A DNA stretch of 64,000 nucleotides. It comes from Chitinophagaceae bacterium PMP191F (GTDB lineage Bacteria > Bacteroidota > Bacteroidia > Chitinophagales > Chitinophagaceae). Below, one piece after another: positions 1 to 8,456 of the stretch. The position numbers and the translations under genes were made by a program. The stretch lies in the NCBI GenBank assembly GCA_001302245.1, contig LGYU01000005.1, positions 124,001 through 188,000 of the forward strand, given 5' to 3'. The notes under the pieces were generated by a model. That model searched no databases. It saw only the letters and a list, made by a program, of their open reading frames with translations, and was not told the DNA's origin. Numbering within the stretch: position 1 is the stretch's first letter; every line of letters begins with the position of its first letter.

Positions 1-1279
1 TATCACGACGATATTTTGCTTTCAGGCTCTTACCACGACCTGCTGAACCAGCCAGCTTAGCCTGTGTTTGCCGTATTTTTTCCTGGATCTCTTTTTCGTT
101 GATCTCTTTGGCTTCGCGCGGCTGGAACTGTCTCGGGCCACGGTTTCCACCCTGTTGTCCGCCACGGTTGTTGCCTCCGCGGAAATTCCCACCGCCCTGG
201 TTGGGTCCATGACCACCACCCTGGCGGGGCTGAAAACCACCCTGACCGCCACCGGGGCGATTGGGACCGCCGCCACCCTGACCCGGTTCTCTCTTTTTGA
301 AGAGGTGGGCTGCTTTTTCCTGTGGCGTTTGCGTATCTCTTTTTTCGATGGGGATACGCTTGCGTTTCCTTTTTTCTTCCCCGGCAGCAGCATTCTGCTG
401 TTGTTGTTGCTGCGGTTGTTGCCTGGGGCGTGTATCGTTTTCAACCGGCAACTGGATCTTACCCAGAATTACAGGACCGGTCAATTTATCAGCTTTGATA
501 TTTTCGATAACAGGGCCTGCTTCATCCTTGTCCTGATCTTCTTCCACTGCGACAACAGGAGGTGCTGTTACAGTCACTTCCGGCGCTTTTTCTTCCTTCG
601 CTTCAGCCACAACAGGCGGTTGCTGCACAGGCTCTTCGTGTACTACCGGTTTTTCCTCTACCACCACTTTCTCTTCCACAGGAGGAGCTACTACGGGTGT
701 TTCTTTTTTCTCAACCGGTGCTGTCTTCTCCGGTTGTACAGCCGGCTCTTCTTTTTTCTTTACTACCTTTTTAGGACGGGTAGATGAATCAATGGCCGAC
801 AGATCTATTTTATCCAGCACTTTGGGACCTTCCAATTCGGGTGCTTCTACTTTTACAACTTCGGGCTGAGCTGTTTCCGCTACCACAACAGGCGCTTCCG
901 GTGCTTTTTCTTCCACCTGCTGCACAGGTTCTGGTTCTGCAACTACCGGTTCAGGCTGTGGCTGTGGTTCTTTATTCTCTTCAACAGCCGGCTCAGCTTT
1001 TTTCGTATCTTTCTTAAATACAACCGACTCTTCTTCCTTCTTTTTCTTGGCCTCCAGGCTTCCTTTGGGCAGATCGATCTGGTCGCTTTTCAGTTTCGCT
1101 ACTTTATCGCCCTGGAATTCCTGCTGGGCATAGCGATACATCTCCTCCGTCAACTTGGAGGTAGGTTTCAGATCGTCCTTGCTAAATCCCTTCGCTACCA
1201 AAAAGTCAACCAGGGTCTCTTTACCTACGTTGAACTCTTTGGCGGCTGCCATTAATCTGGGTGTTGTTGTTTCTGCCAT
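1..1279 (-). CDS. infB: translation initiation factor IF-2, N-terminal part (cut by window edge)
   Basis: The minus-strand frame stays open from an ATG at 1279 to the window edge and encodes about 426 residues. It begins MAETTTPRLMAAAKEFNVG, the helical IF2 N-terminal subdomain. A long Pro/Glu/Val/Lys-rich acidic linker follows, and then a Gly/Arg/Gln/Asn-rich stretch near residues 330-400. Such an expanded low-complexity N-terminus is usual for Bacteroidota IF-2. The GTPase and tRNA-binding domains must lie beyond position 1. IF-2 places initiator tRNA on the 30S subunit and promotes subunit joining. It lies 200 bp downstream of nusA in the same direction, in the classical rimP-nusA-infB order. 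That spacer is AT-rich and I see no gene in it. The identity rests on the N-terminus plus gene order, because no GTPase motif is in view. Confidence 0.93.
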   Translation of the reverse strand, partial: MAETTTPRLMAAAKEFNVGKETLVDFLVAKGFSKDDLKPTSKLTEEMYRYAQQEFQGDKVAKLKSDQIDLPKGSLEAKKKKEEESVVFKKDTKKAEPAVEENKEPQPQPEPVVAEPEPVQQVEEKAPEAPVVVAETAQPEVVKVEAPELEGPKVLDKIDLSAIDSSTRPKKVVKKKEEPAVQPEKTAPVEKKETPVVAPPVEEKVVVEEKPVVHEEPVQQPPVVAEAKEEKAPEVTVTAPPVVAVEEDQDKDEAGPVIENIKADKLTGPVILGKIQLPVENDTRPRQQPQQQQQQNAAAGEEKRKRKRIPIEKRDTQTPQEKAAHLFKKREPGQGGGGPNRPGGGQGGFQPRQGGGHGPNQGGGNFRGGNNRGGQQGGNRGPRQFQPREAKEINEKEIQEKIRQTQAKLAGSAGRGKSLKAKYRRD

Positions 1280-1479
1280 TCGTTATTTAAGACAATTTTT
1301 TTGTTTTATGCGCTGTAAGCGGCATCAACTTTATTTGAAAAGCCCCAAAAGCCAGTCAAAATTTGTCATTTCTGTGTAATTAGTCAAATAAAACAGTTAC
1401 AAGAGTCAATTTTGTCACATAAAAGCACTTTCTTATATGATTTCTTGATCTATCTGTCCTTTTCTGACCAATTTTCTGA

Positions 1480-2727
1480 CTATTCTTTCTCGAACTCTTC
1501 TTTCAGCACTTTACGTACTTCGTCGATGGTCTCGCGCTCCAGGTCTGTTCTTCTTTCCAGTTCTTCCGGAGTGAGATCCAATACGCTGCGGGCTGTATCG
1601 CAACCAATACGTTTAAACTCGTCAATGATCCAGGTTTCGATCTCATCGCTGAATTCTTCCAGGTCGATATCAAACTCCTGTGGCTCACCTTCTGTATCAC
1701 GGTACACATCGATGCTATGTCCCGTCAATTCCTGCGCCAATTTAATATTCACACCTTTTTTGCCGATGGCCAGTGACACCTGGTCTGGCTTCAGGTATAC
1801 GTTTGCCTGCTTTTTCTCGCTATCAATGTCCATGCTGGTAATACGTGCAGGGGTCAATGAGCGCTGGATAAGCAACTGAATATTATTGGTCCAGTTAATT
1901 ACGTCGATGTTCTCGTTCTTCAATTCGCGTACAATGCCATGGATACGGCTACCTTTCATACCCACACAAGCACCTACGGGGTCAATACGGTCATCGTATG
2001 ATTCTACGGCAACTTTGGCTCTTTCGCCGGGTTCGCGTACAATTTTTTTGATTACGATAAGGCCATCAAAAATTTCGGGTACTTCAATTTCCAGCAATTT
2101 AGCCAGGAATGAGGGAGATGTGCGTGAAAGGATGATGACGGGTGAGTTATTTTTTAACTCTACTTTTTTCACCACTGCACGGATGTTCTCACCTTTTTTG
2201 AAATAATCCTGCGGGATCTGTTCAGATTTAGGGAGTATCAGTTCGTTGCTTTCTTCATCCAGCAACAGGATTTCTTTTTTCCATACCTGGTATACTTCTG
2301 CACTGATGATCTCACCAATGCGGTCGCCATATTTTTTAACCAGTACGTTCTTTTTCAGGTCGCTGATACGGCTGGCCAGGGTTTGTTTGGCAGCCAGGAT
2401 AGCCCTGCGGCCAAAATCAAGAATATTTACTTCCTCGTACAGTTCTTCACCTACTTCAAAGTCGGGCTCAATTTTTACTGCATCACTATAGGCAATCTCT
2501 GCCAGCGGATCCTGCACTGCACCATCATCCACAATTGTGCGCCGACGCATAATCTCCAGGTCACCTTTCTCAGCATTCACAATCACATCAAAGTTCTCGT
2601 CGCTTCCATATTTTTTCCGAAGCAGGGTCTTAAATACGTCTTCTACCACTTTCATCATCGTGGGTCGGTCAATATTCTCGGCTTCCTTAAACTCCTGGAA
2701 AGCTTCTATCAGGTTGATACTTGCCAT
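1480..2727 (-). CDS. nusA: transcription termination/antitermination factor NusA
   Basis: A 415-residue protein. The N-terminal RNA-polymerase-binding domain (about 1-125) contains the typical start MASINLIEAFQEFKEAE. It is followed by an S1 domain (about 130-200) and tandem KH domains (about 230-345) with the hallmarks DPVGACVGMKGSRI and SLAIGKKGVNIKLAQ. The last 70 residues are acidic and helical and lack the repeated AR2 domains of E. coli NusA, as is normal in this phylum. NusA binds elongating RNA polymerase and nascent RNA and modulates pausing, termination and antitermination. It sits 24 bp after rimP and upstream of infB, clearly one operon read from the promoter near 3280-3313. Length and domain order are complete. 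Confidence 0.97.
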   Translation of the reverse strand: MASINLIEAFQEFKEAENIDRPTMMKVVEDVFKTLLRKKYGSDENFDVIVNAEKGDLEIMRRRTIVDDGAVQDPLAEIAYSDAVKIEPDFEVGEELYEEVNILDFGRRAILAAKQTLASRISDLKKNVLVKKYGDRIGEIISAEVYQVWKKEILLLDEESNELILPKSEQIPQDYFKKGENIRAVVKKVELKNNSPVIILSRTSPSFLAKLLEIEVPEIFDGLIVIKKIVREPGERAKVAVESYDDRIDPVGACVGMKGSRIHGIVRELKNENIDVINWTNNIQLLIQRSLTPARITSMDIDSEKKQANVYLKPDQVSLAIGKKGVNIKLAQELTGHSIDVYRDTEGEPQEFDIDLEEFSDEIETWIIDEFKRIGCDTARSVLDLTPEELERRTDLERETIDEVRKVLKEEFEKE

Positions 2728-2751
2728 ACAAATTACGATTTACGTCTTTAC

Positions 2752-3222
2752 TTAAAACACAATTTGAATTTTGGTTGATTTTATATCGTCAAACTGAAAC
2801 AGGTGTTGAATCACCTCTTTCTTTTTATTTTTCCCTTTGGTTTCTTCTACTGAAATAGCATTTTCCCGTACTTCCAGCAACTTGCCTTCTGTTCTGGAGC
2901 CATCTTTCAGCAGCACTTCCACCATACGGCCTACATTCTTCTGGTATTGCCTGAACAGTTTCAATGGTTCATCCAGACCGGGAGAAGATACTTCCAGCGA
3001 AAAATCATCGCCGGGAAATAAACCGGAGCCTTCCAGTTGCTTGTACAATGCCCTGTTGATGGCAATGCACTTTTCGATGGTAATGCCCTGATCGCCGTCT
3101 AAAAATATCTTTACGTTGTTGGTGGGTTTTATTCTCACCTCTACCAGGAAATAGGCAGAATCTTCTGCCAGTAATTCCTGTATCATTCGTTCAATTGCCT
3201 GTACCTGTGTTTCTGTGCTCAT
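2752..3222 (-). CDS. rimP: ribosome maturation factor RimP
   Basis: 156 residues from the ATG at 3222. The frame is open further upstream to 3462, but that extension runs through the promoter and leader hairpin and does not look like protein, so the internal ATG (MSTETQVQAIERMIQ) is taken as the start. The N-terminal domain carries the family pattern DxxxGIxIxxC followed by DFSLEVSSPGLDEPL (about residues 75-95). The C-terminal SH3-like part holds VLLKDGSRTEGKLLEV. RimP assists 30S subunit maturation in the cytoplasm. It is the first gene of the rimP-nusA-infB operon, matching the widely conserved order. Confidence 0.95.
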   Translation of the reverse strand: MSTETQVQAIERMIQELLAEDSAYFLVEVRIKPTNNVKIFLDGDQGITIEKCIAINRALYKQLEGSGLFPGDDFSLEVSSPGLDEPLKLFRQYQKNVGRMVEVLLKDGSRTEGKLLEVRENAISVEETKGKNKKKEVIQHLFQFDDIKSTKIQIVF

Positions 3223-3237
3223 AACCGGGAAATAAAG

Positions 3238-3259
3238 AAGGGAACGATTCCGTTCCCTT
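3238..3259 (-). promoter_or_regulatory. leader hairpin upstream of rimP-nusA-infB
   Basis: A perfect inverted repeat with 9-bp arms (AAGGGAACG and its complement) and a 4-nt loop lies between the predicted promoter and the rimP start, only 15 nt before the ATG. On the transcribed strand it is followed by a T-rich run (CTTTATTT). It could act as a weak terminator/attenuator or as a translational element in the 5' leader. The hairpin is seen directly; its function is inferred. Confidence 0.5.
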
Positions 3260-3279
3260 TCTATTAACTTTTGCCACTG

Positions 3280-3313
3280 CAAAGGTAAGGTAATTACAAC
3301 GTTATTTCCAAAA
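3280..3313 (-). promoter_or_regulatory. promoter of the rimP-nusA-infB operon
   Basis: Read on the minus strand, TACCTTTG (3280-3287) matches the Bacteroidota housekeeping -7 element TAnnTTTG. A TTTTGG block at 3308-3313 lies about 20 nt upstream, as expected for the -33 element. The start of transcription would fall near 3275, giving a leader of roughly 50 nt that contains the 3238-3259 hairpin. Confidence 0.6.
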
Positions 3314-3465
3314 CCAATAAAAAAACAACGAAATAACAATTGTCTCCCCAAACGGTTCCGCGCAAACTTTGTTATTTTTAAGGCACGTTGCTGACAGCTA
3401 AAACGTGTTGGTTTACAAAATACCAGCCCGTTTTCTACCGGCTTTAACCGACTAAACCACATATT

Positions 3466-3825
3466 ATGGGGCCAGAGAATTTCGGTTCGTTTTTAAAAGA
3501 GAACAAGGAACTACTGAAGGATTATATTGATGTACGGCTGAAAATATTCAGGCTGGAAAGCATTAAGATGGCTTCTAAATCAGCCGGCTACCTGGTTTTT
3601 ATATTGGTTTCACTGTTCCTGGTATTCCTCATTTTCCTGTTTGCCGGGCTAATGCTGGGTTTCTGGCTATCGGCCGTTTTTAAAAGCAATACCATCGGGT
3701 TCGGACTTACCACCTTATTACTCATCATCATATTTGTGGTGATTGTATTGCTGCGCAACAAATTGTTCATTGACCCCATTATCAGAACAGTGATCAATAA
3801 AGCAGCGGATGAAGAAGAAGAGTAA
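3466..3825 (+). CDS. phage holin family / YqjE-like small membrane protein
   Basis: A 119-residue protein with a charged N-terminal amphipathic helix (about 1-35), two strongly hydrophobic segments (about 43-70 and 80-100) and an acidic tail ending DEEEE. This layout fits the so-called holin-X (YqjE-like) family of small bacterial inner-membrane proteins. These are usually cellular and not phage lysis proteins. It is transcribed divergently from rimP and is followed by two more small genes on the same strand, which often accompany it in Bacteroidota. The exact role is unknown; envelope stress or membrane organisation is a guess. I see no phage genes nearby, so a lysis function is unlikely. 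Confidence 0.7.
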   Translation: MGPENFGSFLKENKELLKDYIDVRLKIFRLESIKMASKSAGYLVFILVSLFLVFLIFLFAGLMLGFWLSAVFKSNTIGFGLTTLLLIIIFVVIVLLRNKLFIDPIIRTVINKAADEEEE

Positions 3826-3908
3826 ATTAAATAAGGATTTAGGAGTTAGCTATTAGCTGCCAGGCGTTTCATATTTCACCAACACTGATCATTTACAAAT
3901 TTCCGATC

Positions 3909-4223
3909 ATGGCAAAAAAAATTACCGACCTGGCTTCCCTGGAGCAGGAAGTGCGCAAGCTGAAAGCACAGGCTAAGCAATTGGAGAAAGAACTGGACAA
4001 CAGTTTTGATCATTTGCAGGATAACTTTTTTACTATGGCATGGAACTCACTGCTCAATAAAACCGGTGCACGTCAATGGCCGGCCGGCATAGCACAACTT
4101 GCCTTTAAAAATGAAGCCATGCAGGGTTTGCTGGCCCGCCTGCTGAACTATGTAGCCGATGCCACCTCCAACGGCTTTGAAAAACTATGGAAGTTGTTTT
4201 CGCGCTCAAAGACTGAAGAATAG
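3909..4223 (+). CDS. small coiled-coil protein of unknown function
   Basis: 104 residues. The first 40 residues form a predicted charged coiled coil (repeated Glu/Lys/Leu heptads around LEQEVRKLKAQAKQLEKEL). They are followed by a mixed region with several aromatic residues and a basic end. There is no signal peptide and no clear membrane segment. It follows the YqjE-like gene by 83 bp and precedes the DUF4834 gene by 62 bp, so the three probably form a unit. I do not recognise a named family. It could be a cytoplasmic partner of the neighbouring membrane protein, but that is only inference from position. Confidence 0.65.
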   Translation: MAKKITDLASLEQEVRKLKAQAKQLEKELDNSFDHLQDNFFTMAWNSLLNKTGARQWPAGIAQLAFKNEAMQGLLARLLNYVADATSNGFEKLWKLFSRSKTEE

Positions 4224-4285
4224 CCGTTTATCCATTTTGCAGCATCTTAACAGTTTTATCGGGCCGTCAATAGTATCTTTAACAC

Positions 4286-4546
4286 ATGTTAACTTACATT
4301 ATCTGGGCTATAGTGGTGTATTGCGCCTACCGTTTTCTGGTAGGCTTTGTGATCCCTGTATTCAGGGCAACACGCCAGATACGTGGACAGGTAAAAGCCT
4401 TCCAGGAGAACGCCCGCCAGCAGCAACAATCATATTACCAGCAGGAAAATAATATGTACAGCAATACCGGTAGTCAGCAGCAACAACCTGCAAATGCACC
4501 TACTGGCAAATCCGGTGATTATATTGACTTTGAGGAGATTAAGTAG
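4286..4546 (+). CDS. DUF4834 family single-pass membrane protein
   Basis: 86 residues. One N-terminal membrane helix (about residues 2-26) is followed by a basic stretch, a Gln-rich low-complexity segment (about 44-70) and the terminal motif GDYIDFEEIK. The helix and the end motif are characteristic of the small Bacteroidota family DUF4834. The function is unknown. The Gln run is encoded by mixed CAG/CAA codons, so it is not a simple DNA microsatellite. The gene ends the small plus-strand cluster that starts with the YqjE-like gene. Confidence 0.75.
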   Translation: MLTYIIWAIVVYCAYRFLVGFVIPVFRATRQIRGQVKAFQENARQQQQSYYQQENNMYSNTGSQQQQPANAPTGKSGDYIDFEEIK

Positions 4547-4660
4547 TAAGTGGTGAAAGCTGAATGATGAGTAGATAGCTGAAGACTGAGGTTCTTTTTT
4601 AGCTTATTGATCCGCCTTTACACTGCATTCGTTTTGACATTCCTGCCAATTTACTTCACT

Positions 4661-5272
4661 TTATAATAGTCCCAGATCAAGGATGGTTTTTCCGGGCTCC
4701 AGGTGTACTCCTTTGATACCCGCGGCATTGGCTCCTTCTATATTTACCAGTGCATCATCTATAAACATAGTTTCAGCTGCCGTTAACCCGGCATCATGCA
4801 GAATGTATTGAAATGATTCCACTGAAGGTTTACGCAAACGGATGAGATGTGAATACCAGGCTTTTTCAAAATTATCATCCAGCGATCCGCCGTATGTGGC
4901 CGTATACTTGCGGTGAAAATCTTCCAGGTGAATAGCATTGGTATTACTGAATAAAAATACCCGGTATTTATCTTTAAGACTGCGCAGCAATTCAATTCTT
5001 TCAGGAGGAAAATCCAGCAACAAAGCATTCCAGGCATCTATTACAGCATTATCCGGCACATCAATAGCACCGTGTTTTTTAATAGCCTGTACAAATTCTG
5101 CATCTGTAATGGTGCCTACTTCATAGTCTTTAAAATAAGAAGCAGCATGTCCTATGTTGAACAATGCTGCCACATCTTTAACGCCAATGTTTTCAAAAGC
5201 GCGGTGTGTACGTTGCATGTCAAGATTGAGTAACACACCTCCCAGGTCGAATACTATATTTTTTATTGCCAT
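4661..5272 (-). CDS. HAD superfamily (subfamily IA) phosphatase, YihX-like
   Basis: 203 residues. Motif I is VFDLGGVL with Asp9 as the expected nucleophile. Motif II is LFSNTNAIH (about 106-114), motif III the lysine in RLRKPSVESF, and motif IV the acidic pair in FIDDALVNIEGA. The layout, the G-G after the first Asp and the SNT motif resemble the sugar-phosphate phosphatase YihX (alpha-glucose-1-phosphate phosphatase). HAD substrate specificity cannot be read from motifs, so the substrate stays open. It starts 9 bp after the esterase gene on the same strand, so the two are probably co-transcribed. A role in sugar phosphate turnover next to the polysaccharide locus is plausible but unproven. 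Confidence 0.85.
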   Translation of the reverse strand: MAIKNIVFDLGGVLLNLDMQRTHRAFENIGVKDVAALFNIGHAASYFKDYEVGTITDAEFVQAIKKHGAIDVPDNAVIDAWNALLLDFPPERIELLRSLKDKYRVFLFSNTNAIHLEDFHRKYTATYGGSLDDNFEKAWYSHLIRLRKPSVESFQYILHDAGLTAAETMFIDDALVNIEGANAAGIKGVHLEPGKTILDLGLL

Positions 5273-5281
5273 ACGATGCGG

Positions 5282-6064
5282 TTATTTCTTTTGCGAAAAT
5301 AACCACGAAAGTAATGCGGGCTCTGCAAAAGTTGCATCCCAGCTATTGTGATTTGCTTCAGGGTATAAGGTAAAGCGTACATATGCTCCTGCCTGTTTTA
5401 GTGCGGCCTCCATTTTGCGCGAAAAATCAGGATCTACAATATCGTCCTTGCCACCGTGGAAGATCCACCATTTTACTTTCCTGATCTTACCGGATGTAGC
5501 AGGATCGGCACCGCCACAGATGGCAAAAGCTGCCGCAAACGTTTTGGGATTTCTGCGCACAATTTCAAAGGTGCCCATTCCTCCCATTGATAAACCACCC
5601 GCGTATACCTGCTTATTGTTTACAGGATAGTGCCGCTGTATATCTTCCAATAAACGCATAGCTAGTTTCATAGCCTTTGTAGGGTCGCCATCTTTGCGGA
5701 AATAGAAACGTCGTTTGCCGCTGCTGTCTTTTACAATGTTCACATTGCTCCAGTAGCTCTCTTCCATACACTGCGGAAACACAACAATGGCAGGATGATT
5801 TTTCCGGATACTATCGCGCAGAAATAAAGCCGCACCATGTACCAGTTGTTTTTCATTATCTCTTCCGCGTTCACCGGCTCCGTGCAAAAAAAACACCAGC
5901 GGATATTTTTCAGCAGGATTGTAATTCTCCGGCAACAGTAACCTGTATGGCAGCGTATCGCCTTTGTAAATAAACAGGTGTTTTTCAAACAATGATCTGT
6001 CCTGCGCCTGTGTTACGAGGGCCAATAATAATAGTGGCACCAGGAACTGAATCTTTTTACGCAT
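5282..6064 (-). CDS. secreted alpha/beta-hydrolase, dienelactone/feruloyl-esterase-like
   Basis: 260 residues with a signal peptide (about 1-20, ending VTQAQ). The alpha/beta-hydrolase core has the oxyanion segment FFLHGAGERG (about 58-67) and the nucleophile elbow GGLSMGG with Ser159. An acidic residue follows in HGGKDDIVD (about 204-211), and the catalytic His239 lies in ANHNSWD. This pattern is shared by bacterial carbohydrate esterases and prolyl-oligopeptidase-like esterases of the XynZ/LpqC type, which remove acyl groups from polysaccharides. It lies just past the terminator that ends the polysaccharide-utilisation operon and in the same direction, so it may be a functional satellite of that locus. 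The substrate is unknown. Confidence 0.82.
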   Translation of the reverse strand: MRKKIQFLVPLLLLALVTQAQDRSLFEKHLFIYKGDTLPYRLLLPENYNPAEKYPLVFFLHGAGERGRDNEKQLVHGAALFLRDSIRKNHPAIVVFPQCMEESYWSNVNIVKDSSGKRRFYFRKDGDPTKAMKLAMRLLEDIQRHYPVNNKQVYAGGLSMGGMGTFEIVRRNPKTFAAAFAICGGADPATSGKIRKVKWWIFHGGKDDIVDPDFSRKMEAALKQAGAYVRFTLYPEANHNSWDATFAEPALLSWLFSQKK

Positions 6065-6114
6065 AACTTATTTTTAATTTCTCATAATCCAACTGCAGCG
6101 AACTTCTCTTTTTA

Positions 6115-6153
6115 AAAAATCAACAGGTTAACAGGGCGAACCTGTTAACCTGT
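6115..6153 (-). terminator. terminator of the polysaccharide-utilisation operon
   Basis: A 13-bp perfect stem (arms 6123-6135 and 6141-6153) with a 5-nt loop is followed on the minus strand by TTGATTTTTT. It lies directly downstream of the GH3 gene and before the esterase gene, so it should end the long minus-strand operon. Confidence 0.8.
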
Positions 6154-6172
6154 CAACATATCAACTAAAAAC

Positions 6173-8449
6173 TTATTTCAGAGTAAAAGAAGCTTCTTTC
6201 ACATCTTCACTGCTGGTACCGATGAACAGTTTGAATTCACCAGGTTCATTTACATATTTCAATGCACTGTTGAAAAATTTCAGGTCTTCAGGAGTGATAG
6301 TGAATGTAACCTGTCTGGATTCACCGGCTTTCAATGCTACTTGCTGAAATCCTTTCAGCTCTTTCACCGGGCGTGTTACGGTTCCTACCATATCGCGGAT
6401 ATATAATTGTGCTGTTTCCACGCCATCATACTTACCAGTGTTGGTAATGGTAACAGTAGCGGTCAGTTTCTGACCGGTTTTAAGCGTGTTGCTGCTCAAC
6501 GTAACATTGCCATAGCTGAAAGTAGTATAGCTCAATCCATATCCGAAAGGATATAGCGGAGAGTTTGGTACATCCAGGTACTTGGAAGTGTACTTCTGGT
6601 TCTCATCAAACGGGCGACCAGTGTTTTTATGGCTGTAATAAATAGGCACCTGTCCAACATTGCGCGGGAAGGTCATTGACAATTTACCCGAAGGATTGGC
6701 TTCACCAAACAATACAGATGCAATAGCAGGACCCGCATTGGTACCAGGGAACCATGTTTCCAGGATGGCATCTATATTCTGATCTTCCCATGACAGGGTC
6801 AACGGTCGACCATTCATCAGCACCAGTACAATGGGTTTACCTGTTTTTTTCAAAGCTTTCAACAGTTCCAGTTGGTTATCCAGCAAACCAATATTGCTGC
6901 GACTGGCAGCTTCTCCACTCATACCAAATGGTTCGCCCAATACAGCTACTACCACATCTGCCTGTTGTGCCGTCTGTACTGCCTCACTGATCAGCTGTTC
7001 AGGGCTTTTAGCATCAGGAACAATTTCTGCGCCATGTGGATTAAGCTTTTTGATCAATGCATCATCATCGGTCAGGTTGCAACCTTTTGCATACAGAAAA
7101 GAAGCTGCATTGCTTTTTGTCTGCAGTGCATCCCAGATACTGACAGCTTTTTTCCAGTCACCGGCGCCACTCCAGTTACCAATCAGGTTACGCTGATCTT
7201 TTACCAATGGGCCGATAAATGCAATTTTTTTGCTGTTGCTCAATGGCAATACCTGTGCTGCATTTTTCAGTAATACCATGCTTTTTACAGCAGCTTCTTT
7301 GCTTAACTGTAATTTATCAGAGCTCATGATCTGGGCTTTGTTCCGTTCTTCATTTACATACCTGTACGGATCATCAAATAGTCCCAGCTTGTACTTCGCT
7401 TCCAGTACACGGCGACAGGCAGCATCTACAGTGGCTTGTGATACCCTGCCGGATTTTACCAGTTGCACACCATGTTTCAGAAATACCTCACCAACCATAT
7501 CCATATCAATTCCGGCATTCAGTGCCAGTTCACCCACTTTTGCTTCATCGCCCATACCATGCTGGATCATTTCAGGAATACCGGTATAATCGGTGGTGAT
7601 CAAACCTTTAAAACTCCATTGTTTGCGTAGCAGATCGTTCATCAGCCATTTATTGCCGGTAGCGGGAATGCCGTCTATCTCATTAAAAGAAGCCATTACT
7701 GTACCAGCGCCGGCATCTATCGCAGCTTTGTAAGGAGGCAGGTATTCATTGTACATTTTGATACGGCTCATATCGGTAGTGTTATAATCACGACCACCTT
7801 CTGCCGCACCATACAATGCAAAATGCTTTACACAGGCCAGGATGGTATTGTCTTTACTCAGGTCGCTGCCCTGGTAACCTTTTACCATTGCTTTGGCTAT
7901 CTGTGAACCCAGCCAGGCATCTTCACCGGAACCCTCACTTACGCGTCCCCAGCGAGGATCGCGTGCAATGTCAACCATGGGCGAAAAGGTCCAGTTCAAT
8001 CCATCGGCACTCGCTTCTTCCGCAGCAGCGCGGGCCGTACGCTCTACCAGGCCCATATCCCAGCTGGCAGATAGCCCCAGTGGGATGGGGAAAATGGTAC
8101 GGTGCCCGTGAATCACATCGTATCCGAACAATAAAGGAATTTTAAGACGGGTTTCTTTTACTGCTATATCCTGCAGCTTACGCACAGCATTGGGCGTGTA
8201 AGTGTTGAATACGCCACCAACCAAACCTTTGCGGATCTTTTCTTCTACACCCTGACTAAGAATAGGACCTGTTACATCAAATCCAACGGAGGGCAGGTTC
8301 AGTTGCCCTATTTTTTCTTCCAGGGTCATCTTCTGCATCAGGGAAGTAATGAACTGATTCATCCTGGCTTCCTGTGCAGTAATTTTTGTCTGGGCTTTTA
8401 ATGATAAGCCCACTAACATCAGAGCTCCAAAAACTACTTGCTTCATCAT
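6173..8449 (-). CDS. bglX: GH3 beta-glucosidase (BglX-like), periplasmic
   Basis: 758 residues with a signal peptide (about 1-20). The GH3 N-terminal barrel includes KHFALYGAAEGGRDYN and the nucleophile segment LITTDYTG with Asp287. The C-terminal GH3 domain follows (about 390-640, with VAVLGEPFGMSGEAASRS). A fibronectin-III-like domain closes the protein (about 660-755). Length and order match BglX. It removes glucose from the non-reducing end of beta-glucan oligosaccharides in the periplasm. It is the last gene of the locus, 7 bp after the SGNH hydrolase. In Bacteroides, GH3 enzymes paired with GH144 genes act on sophoro-oligosaccharides, which would fit here. Specificity is inferred from context. 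Confidence 0.93.
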   Translation of the reverse strand: MMKQVVFGALMLVGLSLKAQTKITAQEARMNQFITSLMQKMTLEEKIGQLNLPSVGFDVTGPILSQGVEEKIRKGLVGGVFNTYTPNAVRKLQDIAVKETRLKIPLLFGYDVIHGHRTIFPIPLGLSASWDMGLVERTARAAAEEASADGLNWTFSPMVDIARDPRWGRVSEGSGEDAWLGSQIAKAMVKGYQGSDLSKDNTILACVKHFALYGAAEGGRDYNTTDMSRIKMYNEYLPPYKAAIDAGAGTVMASFNEIDGIPATGNKWLMNDLLRKQWSFKGLITTDYTGIPEMIQHGMGDEAKVGELALNAGIDMDMVGEVFLKHGVQLVKSGRVSQATVDAACRRVLEAKYKLGLFDDPYRYVNEERNKAQIMSSDKLQLSKEAAVKSMVLLKNAAQVLPLSNSKKIAFIGPLVKDQRNLIGNWSGAGDWKKAVSIWDALQTKSNAASFLYAKGCNLTDDDALIKKLNPHGAEIVPDAKSPEQLISEAVQTAQQADVVVAVLGEPFGMSGEAASRSNIGLLDNQLELLKALKKTGKPIVLVLMNGRPLTLSWEDQNIDAILETWFPGTNAGPAIASVLFGEANPSGKLSMTFPRNVGQVPIYYSHKNTGRPFDENQKYTSKYLDVPNSPLYPFGYGLSYTTFSYGNVTLSSNTLKTGQKLTATVTITNTGKYDGVETAQLYIRDMVGTVTRPVKELKGFQQVALKAGESRQVTFTITPEDLKFFNSALKYVNEPGEFKLFIGTSSEDVKEASFTLK

Positions 8450-8456
8450 TCAATAT

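Noticed and set aside
68..787. Long plus-strand open frame of 239 codons opposite infB
   Set aside because: It is antisense to the repetitive Pro/Glu/Lys- and Gly-rich IF-2 N-terminus. The Cys/Phe/Leu-rich translation is a by-product of that composition.
3466..3825. Prophage lysis gene (holin)
   Set aside because: The protein is of the cellular YqjE/holin-X type and no other phage gene is nearby.
4286..4546. Polyglutamine tract as a slippage-prone phase-variable repeat
   Set aside because: The Gln run uses mixed CAG and CAA codons and is interrupted by other residues, so it is not a uniform microsatellite.
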